DNA of 64,000 bases, from contig VTFK01000068.1 in the NCBI GenBank assembly GCA_009617715.1, positions 248,001 through 312,000 on the forward strand, read 5' to 3'. Source of the stretch: Plectrocnemia conspersa (Eukaryota > Arthropoda > Insecta > Trichoptera > Polycentropodidae). This document shows, one piece after another, positions 56,386 through 64,000 of the stretch (positions are counted from its first letter, which is position 1; the number at the start of each line of letters is the position of its first letter). A program made the translations under genes and the position numbers. A model generated the notes under the pieces. The model searched no databases. It was not told where the DNA came from and saw only the letters and a list, made by a program, of their open reading frames with translations.

Positions 56386-59300
56386 TACTATAAACGTGCT
56401 ACCAGTGAGTATTTACAACATGTGAACTACCTTTAGGTGTGGCTTATAAAAAACGGTGTATGCAGTCGTACACCTGCTGAAAAACCGCTATTGACTGAAA
56501 CATGAAACTGGCCAATCAACACAAAACTTGATTGTTTTGGTTTGAGGAAGAGTTAAAACTAGACATATAAAATATATTTACACATAGCATCTGTTTTCAA
56601 GGAAGCGAAAAATACAACAATAAATATCTCATGGTAACTGTGCGAAATACAGAGAGCCAAATGATTCGGGGGGTGCTTCTTATATTCCAGAACGGAAGGT
56701 ACCCACTTCATCGATGGAACAGTGAAGGCGGTGGCTTATGAAACTCAGCGATAACTTCTATCAAGAACTTCCACCACGAATATATAATAAGCCCTTGACA
56801 CTCACATTTCGCTTCCGACTTGTAATCAACAAACGAGTTGAACGGAATATGTACCAAGCAGAGCTACGCCGAGTATCGACTGAGACGATTATTAGAAACC
56901 ACGTCAGGCCAGATTTTTTAAATGCTTAACACAGATTACAACTATGTGAATTTATAAAAGCATTGCGAACAACCGCGATTGCATATATATTTTAAAACAT
57001 ATAAGCTTGCCCATATGGCGAACTTAATTTAAATTAATCACTGAACTTCAATAGCTGCTTGCAATTTTCTACGAGCACTCGTAAAGTATTTTTTTATATT
57101 CACCTTTTTTAATACGCATCAGTTAAATAAATGAAAATCTATATTACAATAATAAAAAATATATTTTATATATAATTTAGAACATGTGCAAATGAGTAAT
57201 AAAATAATGTAATAATACATTTTCAATACCTTTTTTTGTGATCGTCGTAGTAGTCGAATTAAATTAACATTTTTCAATTTAATTTATTGCTTATTAATAC
57301 ATGAATGGGTGTAGAATGTCATATTTTTGGTTGACATTTCTAATACCATATCAAGTCTCGACATATCGACGAAAAAATTAAAGAAAATACTTTTAGACAT
57401 CAAAATATTATCTTATTCGAGTACAAAACAGGTTTATAACCATGCTGAGATTCGCCTCGCATTTCAACGATACTCACATTTTGGAATTTGGTGAATTTAT
57501 CATACGTGATTATGTAATGTAGAGAAATGTGTGTGTGTGTGTATGTTAACGCAACGAACCATAGACCAAAACGCTGTAATTTAATACGGACACAAATTTA
57601 AATCCAATACGCACCTTTGAAAAAAAGTTGTTTTTCAACTTTGGCTCGTAAACCCAACAAGGGGTCGTCGTCTCTTATGTTATTTGAAAAATTACTACAA
57701 GAACGTTGAAAAAGAAAAATCGTTAATTTTAAAACGATTGGAAGTAACATAACTTAACCGTTAGTAGTAGTAGAGAAAGGATGGATTAACACTAGCAATA
57801 GTATTTTTTCTAAAATACAAGCTATAAAAATAATATATAATACACCTTTTTATTCTAATCTTAAAAAATGTGTATTATTCTTCAAATACCAACAATTAAA
57901 TAACACTAACAGACAAAACCACACTAACCCACTAATCTCGTGTATCGGTGACTACGATAAAAACAAACTGAAATTTAAATATAAGCACAAAATGCCAAAG
58001 CACATATTGCTTTAGAGGCTAAAGACAACATATCAATGGTTCCAAATCTTCAGCGCAATGTACTCAAATTACCACTTCACTTCTTGTTTTTTTCTTTCGT
58101 TTAAATTGTAAAATATTTTTTAGTTTTTTTTTCCTTAAAATTTTATCTACTAACGTTATACTATATATTCTTGATTTTTATCAAATTGTAGCTACTAACA
58201 TGTATAGTATATATAATTAGTACATTTGATTATTATTATTGAACACTGTCCACTGTGTATTATAATTTGACAAGAGTACTACATATTTTACAGTCAAAAA
58301 TAGATAGTGAAATGACGCATAAATAAAAATATTAAATTATTAAGTAAATGTGAATATGATTTTTTTTACATGGTTGAAAAAATGCAGAAAAAAATCTCTT
58401 TAAGGCAAGGTAAATAATGTGGAAGGTGCGAAATATATAGCAAAAAGCTATCTTTTAATATCTACAGACATCTTTGATAAATTTTCTGTATATTTGCGCT
58501 TTGGTCGGTCTATTAACAAATGTTCCTGAACCAGGACATATTTTTCTTTTAGATCCAATGGCTGTCTTCTGTATTTACTTGAACGTGATTTAAGCATTTA
58601 GACTACGTAATCATAGTACTCCATTATACAGCGCTTTAGTTTATTTAATGGTATAATTTGTGTGTACCATTTGAAGTACCTTGTCGTTTAAAAAACGTCA
58701 CGTCGCGGACATTTGTCGTTTTTCTCGCATAACGCTTGAACATGGATCAGTTTCTAGACAAACATAATTCTTTGAGGCGCATTTTGAGGAACAAGAATAA
58801 TTCCAACTTAATAAAAAAACATACATTTCATGATTTTATTATTAATTATTAAATATTACTCATCAAGCGATTTAACTAATATAAAATACAATATATATTT
58901 ATAATGATGAGTGCGCAGGTTATTTAATAATGATAGTGATTCGTGAAGCGCTAACAAGGTAAAAAAGGGCAAACGACAAAAGTGATCGTGTTTATCATTC
59001 AAAGGGTTAGACCGGATGTGGGTCATTTTACAAAACGCAATATGTAACTTCGTATTATATTTACAACTAACGCGATGATATCATTAAGTTTAGCGGTCAG
59101 GAAAAAATGAAAAGTAATTTTAGAGTTCAACGCGTGATATAATAATAATGGAACAATAATTAAGTTACGTGACACGGATTTCAGTAAATGACTCAATTAA
59201 ATTCACCAAGGAAATATTGACTTAATTTCTTATAATATCTAAATAAAAATTGACTGGTTTCTATTGACTAATTGTGATACACAAAACTTAAGGCGGGGAC

Positions 59301-62300
59301 GCACCATTGGCGTGGCGTGACGTGACGGTAATATAAATCGAAAAATAAATTGTGCTGGACAACCAGTATTGCACAATAACCACACATAATCACTTTTACC
59401 GCAGCCGTTAAACTTACATAACTAAGATACGTCGAAGACAATATCTTTACCCATAAATCTAATGCCATTGTTTTCATCAACATTTTAAGGGTGTGTGGTA
59501 AAGTATTTATATTTATGTATATGTGGTAAATTAAATAAACTATTAACAAAAGGTGCAAAGTGATACTATTCGGTCTTAAAATCCGAAAAAGTTGAAGATA
59601 ATTTGTTTATTAATGTTTATTATAAACTTAAAAATACAATAGAATAATAGCTCATTCTTTTTAATCATTTAAATATCAGATATATATATATATTCGTTAG
59701 GTTGTGTTATAAGTTGTAGAATCAAAAATATAGTAAGAATAACGAATACAGGTTTATAAATACATAATTATATGTTATAAAAACTGTAAAAAAATCAAAA
59801 CTATTTATTTTAATTTAAAAAAGTGTTTCAAATTTTAATCAATTCAAGGAATAGTTTAATTTATAGCTGCTGCTAAAATACTGCCCTTAGTATTTAAAAT
59901 AATAATAATAATATAAAAAAGCAATTGTTCACAGTTGCACAATATCAACTTGTTAATACTAGGTATAAGTAATTTCGGCAATAAAAAAGTGTTTTTTTTT
60001 TGAGTTTGGTGTTAATGAAATTTTTTACAGAATATTTTACGAATAGTTTAAAAATATAGCGAATATATTTAGTATTTGAATATTTAGAATGAAACCAATA
60101 AATGTAATACATACTTTAAAATTAAATAAAAGGTATTAATTTATATTATATTTAGTTTATAATTTAAAATAAAATTAATAGTTTCAATAAGATATTTAAA
60201 AAAAAATACTAAAACCTTTTACAAAGTGAGAAGGAAAGTTTAAAAAATAATTTAAATATATATGTCTAAGTTTAAGAGTTACAGATCAATAAATTCATTT
60301 CTCTAAATCATGATATGTTATAATTTAAATTTATACTTTTTTGTCATAGTCTCTGATTCTGGAAATTCATGGGTGTGATATTTTTATAACATTTTTTTAA
60401 ATATTAGTGTTTATTATTTTATGGTATTAAAAATCTACTATTAATTTCTTTAAATATAGTACAAAAAGATTTGTTTTATATAATTGTTATCACTTTTTAT
60501 TGAATGACTTGAAATTCAGTTACTCCACACCAAGCAAGCGTTTTATTAGCTGCTATAATAAAATAATATTTAATATTAATACTGCGCTTTTAGTATTAAA
60601 TATTGATTTCAAACCCGCAATAGCAGCAATTATTTCAGACGTGAGTTCTAAAATATGTTTAGTGAATTTAAGAAAAATATTTTGTTGGTTTGCACAGTAG
60701 TCAGACTATAAGTCTAATAGGAAAATAGTTGTGAAAGTACAAGATTGCCCATCCCACTAAAAATCTTAAATTAAGCGGTGGAAAAATGTAGATATATTGA
60801 ATAAATTTGTAACTATCTATTTGTAAGTCATTGATTAATTATATACAATAAATGATCACAGCTATAATTAAGGCTAAATGGTTGCAGCTATAATATATGT
60901 ATGCATATGTAATATAGGTATTAAATAAATTATACAAAATACCTTGATTGTTTTTATATTTAATAATTATTAAGTTATAACATATATATTTTGGAACAGA
61001 CTTTTAGCAGTGAATTTATTGCAGCGATTTTAACTAAATGATGTTTTACACATATAATGCATATTTAAGGGCTACGAAAATATTTCTGAAAAATCAATTT
61101 AAACAATATATAAGTGTATCTCCAGAAGCTTAAAACAGTATAGTTTTAATGGAAATAGCCAATAAAATAAAAAATAGTCAAACTTAGCAACGTGTTTTAC
61201 AAAAATTCATATTTATGAATGCTCAACGAACATGCATGCCAAAAAAATTAATTTAAAAATTACATTAAAATAAATTTAAAAAAATAGTTTCATATATTTT
61301 ATGGGCTAATGGTAAAATATGTTTCCCTAAATAATTTAATAGTCCGACCCTGTATTATATTGCATGAAGGCAGTCATGTCTTCCGTCAATCTTCATATTA
61401 TGAATAATGCATCGAATACCAACTCTGATGGTGAGTATTGAATTATAGATGTTTAATTTATGTCGCATTGCTACCGAATAGATTTTTTTCGCTTTGAACA
61501 ATAGCATTCCCTTGAAGACATTCATTGAAAATAAATGTGCAATAAATGCACACTACCGTTGACATTTCAACACCGCTGTTTATGAATATACCAAGTACGC
61601 ACGTGTATTTCGATTAGACCTAGTCTAAATGTTCGATTAGAAATCTAATATTTTTATAATAATTTACTGTTATCATAACAATAAAAAAACATGGTTATTG
61701 TAACTAATGATGCAAGAGAGATTATTATTTAAATAATATTGTCAGAAACTTCTTCTTAGGACTACAATATAACAAATAGAAAAAATATAATGTAGAGTTT
61801 ATATAATAAATAAGAAAAAAACTGAGTAAAACTAAGCATAAATATTTGCGAAATTTTACACTGTTTCCCACATCTTACAAATATGCCTGAGGTCGGGAAA
61901 ATTTAACACCAGCAATTTACTGCCAGCATTTAATCGCTAACAATTTACCGTCGCGTTAATTGCTTGCATAAACAACTTATAGCCTACAATTACAATTTTT
62001 ACATTTATCTGATTTATTTTTCCATTTAATGATACCACAAACAAGCTGTATGTCAAATTCCTTAATTAGCTTACCATAAAATCAAATATGTGATTCTTGT
62101 TTGCTTTTGAAAATCTCTCAATAATTTTCAAATATCAAATATCGTAATCGAGAGTATATTGTAATTATATATTTTTTTTCGTTAGTCAATTTGTTTCCAG
62201 TATCACATTACTATAAAAATTAAAATAAATAAATAAATAAGTTTCTCGATTCAGAGAATTTTACTCTACACAAATTAAACACAAATTGAATCCATCTATC

Positions 62301-63820
62301 ACTATTGCGTTAAAAACTGGTAGTTAATTAAATCAATCTTAGAACTCCTCGTCATACGTTACAAAATGATTGAAACGTACTGATTAGGGAAAAGCGTCGA
62401 TTGGTCATCATTAGAAATTCCAATGACAGGAACGTAAACGTAATAATTAACAAAGAAATATATTTCTGAGAATACATTGTATTATATTACATTGTTCTTG
62501 ATTTATGATCGTATTAATAAAACCCAGTGGCGGACCACAGCATTTCTTTGACAATGAAATTCCAATGACCATATTCGCCATGAAAATCTAACGGTCAATG
62601 TTATCCATTATCAACCGGTTATGAAATATTACATCTAAGACCGAGTGGCACATGAATGAAAAAAATACGCATTCAAAAAATTATATTGTATTTCGATAAT
62701 CGTAACTCATTTTTTTAACGGTTACAATACTTCTAAAGTGACACTCCGATTAAGTAATCGATATAAATTGCTTGGGTCGTCCTCACCATTGTGGAATGCA
62801 GTGGCTGACAGTAAATCGTTAAACTTGACATTTACGAATTGTAACTATTTCTTTATTGCTTAGTAAAAAATATTACATATAGATTTACAATCGATCTGGG
62901 TCGGCCCAGAGTCGTTCAAACACACGGTATGATTTAATTACGCAGCGGTTTTAAAGCTAATTGCCTTAACTGATGTTGAACTATCGACAGTTAACGAATG
63001 TGGTATGTCGCTGTAATGGCAGATTTGGAATCGAATTGATGTGTCGTGGAATGTGGTGTGTAATCTTATAGAATCTTAAGTTACATACGTACATATATAT
63101 CTTAATGCTTAGTGTGAATCTTTATTCGAGTTTAAGTCGAGATTTGTGTAGAAAATAGTTTTTCAACTTGTTGCTAAAATTGTTGCTTACAATTTTAGGA
63201 ACATAATATCTAGATATTCCTATAAGAGTATTTAAATATAAATATAAAATGTCTATACATCTTGCTTGACAGTTTTAAATTTATTTATTTAGCTTAACTC
63301 AAAAGTTAAAATTTATCTTAAGCTTAATAATTTTAGGTATTTTTATTTTATTTTATAAATTTATTTTATGTTTTTTTTTAATACTATTTAATGTACATAT
63401 TCAATTATTTTTTTCTAAACTATAAAATTTTGTACTTAATTTTAATATATGTATATATTTTCCTCTATTTTTAGTCTTGTATAATATATATAAATATTTA
63501 TTTAATAAAAATCAACGTACAATTTAAACTGAAGATAAATTAAAAAATATATTATTAATCGTTTATTAATTTATAATTCTATTTTAAAACCTGAAGGTCG
63601 CTTTCTATGACAATTATAGAGGAGCATGATAATAATGCTACATTTAAAGCATTTAAAAGCAAATCTCAAATTATGCAATATTTTATAGCATTAATACATC
63701 ATGAGATATGCCGATAACTCTTGATGTATCAATGACAAAAAAATGGCACATCATAACTAAAAATCTGTAGTTTTGAATACTGCCATTTGTATTAATTGTG
63801 TTAAATTAAGTTAATTAACC
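56386..63820. other. AT-rich stretch with a few mid-GC patches; no gene recognised
   Basis: A GT run lies at 57528-57542. CGTCACGTCGCGGACATTTG at about 58697 and GGCGTGGCGTGACGTGACGG at about 59308 stand out as GC-rich words that often mark transposon ends, but no partners were found. A plus ATG at 58742 gives 36 codons (MDQFLDKHNSLRRILRNKNN...), unsupported. Frames 56738-56929, 59268-59558 (minus) and 60500-60700 have no signatures. 61890-61975 and 62300-63070 are less AT-rich, with homeodomain-type cores. Confidence 0.4.
62300..63070. promoter_or_regulatory. Mid-GC block with homeodomain-type cores, possible enhancer
   Basis: The block is noticeably more balanced in composition than the DNA on both sides. 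It contains TTTAATTACGCAGC (near 62932), GCTAATTGCC (near 62956), AAGTAATCGAT and TCAACCGGTTATG. There is no open frame over 60 codons. Regulatory function is inferred from composition and motifs only. Confidence 0.22.
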
Positions 63821-64000
63821 AATAGATATCAATTCGTCAAGTATAATAACTCTTTTTCAGAACGATATAAGACCCCTACTGGAGTACCCCAAGGATCCAA
63901 TTTGGGTCCATTGTTGTTTTTATTGTTCAATAATGACATAGAAACAGCAATAGAGCATTCAGATTTTTGATTATATGCAGATGACTTGAAAATTTACAAG
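63821..64000 (+). pseudogene. LINE-A-related RT fragment (f), cut by window end
   Basis: Reads NRYQFVKYNNSFSERYKTPT, GVPQGSNLGPLLFLLFNNDI, ETAIEHSDF, a TGA at 63968-63970, then LYADDLKIYK. These are the GxPQGS and catalytic YADD blocks of a non-LTR reverse transcriptase. The sequence differs from copies (b) and (e) enough to be another subfamily. The element continues beyond the window. The TGA marks it as defective. Confidence 0.87.

Noticed and set aside
59290..59340. Transposon terminus with GTGACGTGACG repeats
   Set aside because: It has the look of a MITE end, but no inverted partner or target duplication was found within several kb.
1..64000. CRISPR arrays, operons, phage genes or other prokaryotic systems
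   Set aside because: The window carries eukaryotic retroelements, SINEs and DNA transposons throughout. No regularly spaced short repeats or tightly packed ORFs exist.

Overview
The window is AT-rich, intron-like or intergenic DNA from a eukaryote, most likely an arthropod and probably an insect. It has no operons, no ribosome binding sites, no rRNA and no bona fide tRNA. It does have a dense layer of eukaryotic mobile-element remains: non-LTR retrotransposons, tRNA-derived SINEs, Tigger, hAT, and mariner- and piggyBac-like MITEs. No protein-coding gene can be recognised with confidence. Nearly all open frames over 60 codons are either decayed transposon genes or chance frames in low-complexity sequence.

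Layout. 0-4 kb: a palindromic MITE at the left edge, a GC/CpG-rich island (1.32-1.76 kb), a TA microsatellite, and an internally deleted Tigger element (2.6-3.7 kb). 4-13 kb: mostly featureless, with a SINE (6.26 kb), a 194-bp tandem duplication (9.1-9.5 kb), a short well-formed minus-strand ORF in a GC-rich pocket (10.53-10.71 kb) and a long fold-back (12.45 kb). 12.88-13.95 kb: first copy of a ~1-kb TIR element. 14.4 kb: a perfect 34-nt palindrome. 16.85-18.86 kb: two nested copies of one LINE family (here LINE-A). 19.87-23.35 kb: an hAT element with a perfect 8-bp target duplication, a deleted LINE-A copy, a tRNA-like SINE and a second, weaker hAT. 24.2-24.7 kb: a GC-box-rich island. 26.9-27.5 kb: a diverged duplicated segment. 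29.0-30.7 kb: a second LINE family (LINE-B), the best preserved element here, with one premature stop and one frameshift. 35.6-36.0 kb: an RTE-like LINE end. 38.07-38.39 kb: a SINE joined to an inverted second SINE head. 40-41.3 kb: a possible LTR-retroelement remnant. 43.0, 45.25 and 46.5 kb: a mariner-like MITE, an hAT element with a perfect target duplication, and a piggyBac-like MITE. 49.1-50.5 kb: SINE, half-MITE and the second TIR-element copy, stacked. 51.7-52.7 kb: two LINE-A pieces in opposite orientation. 53-54.5 kb: a GC-rich region with two unassigned ORFs and a possible solo LTR. 55.7 kb: a 5'-truncated SINE. 56.3 kb: a long hairpin. 56.4-63.8 kb: AT-rich sequence with a few more GC-balanced patches. 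The right edge cuts through another LINE-A reverse transcriptase.

The main biological story is element interaction. The SINE family ends in a 3' tail that resembles the LINE-A 3' tail, so the SINE probably uses LINE-A reverse transcriptase. The ~1-kb TIR element carries one arm of the palindromic MITE. LINE-A copies have inserted next to or into each other. Outside the elements, isolated GC-rich islands with homeodomain-type ATTA cores suggest conserved regulatory DNA, possibly in a gene desert or large intron, but this is inference only.
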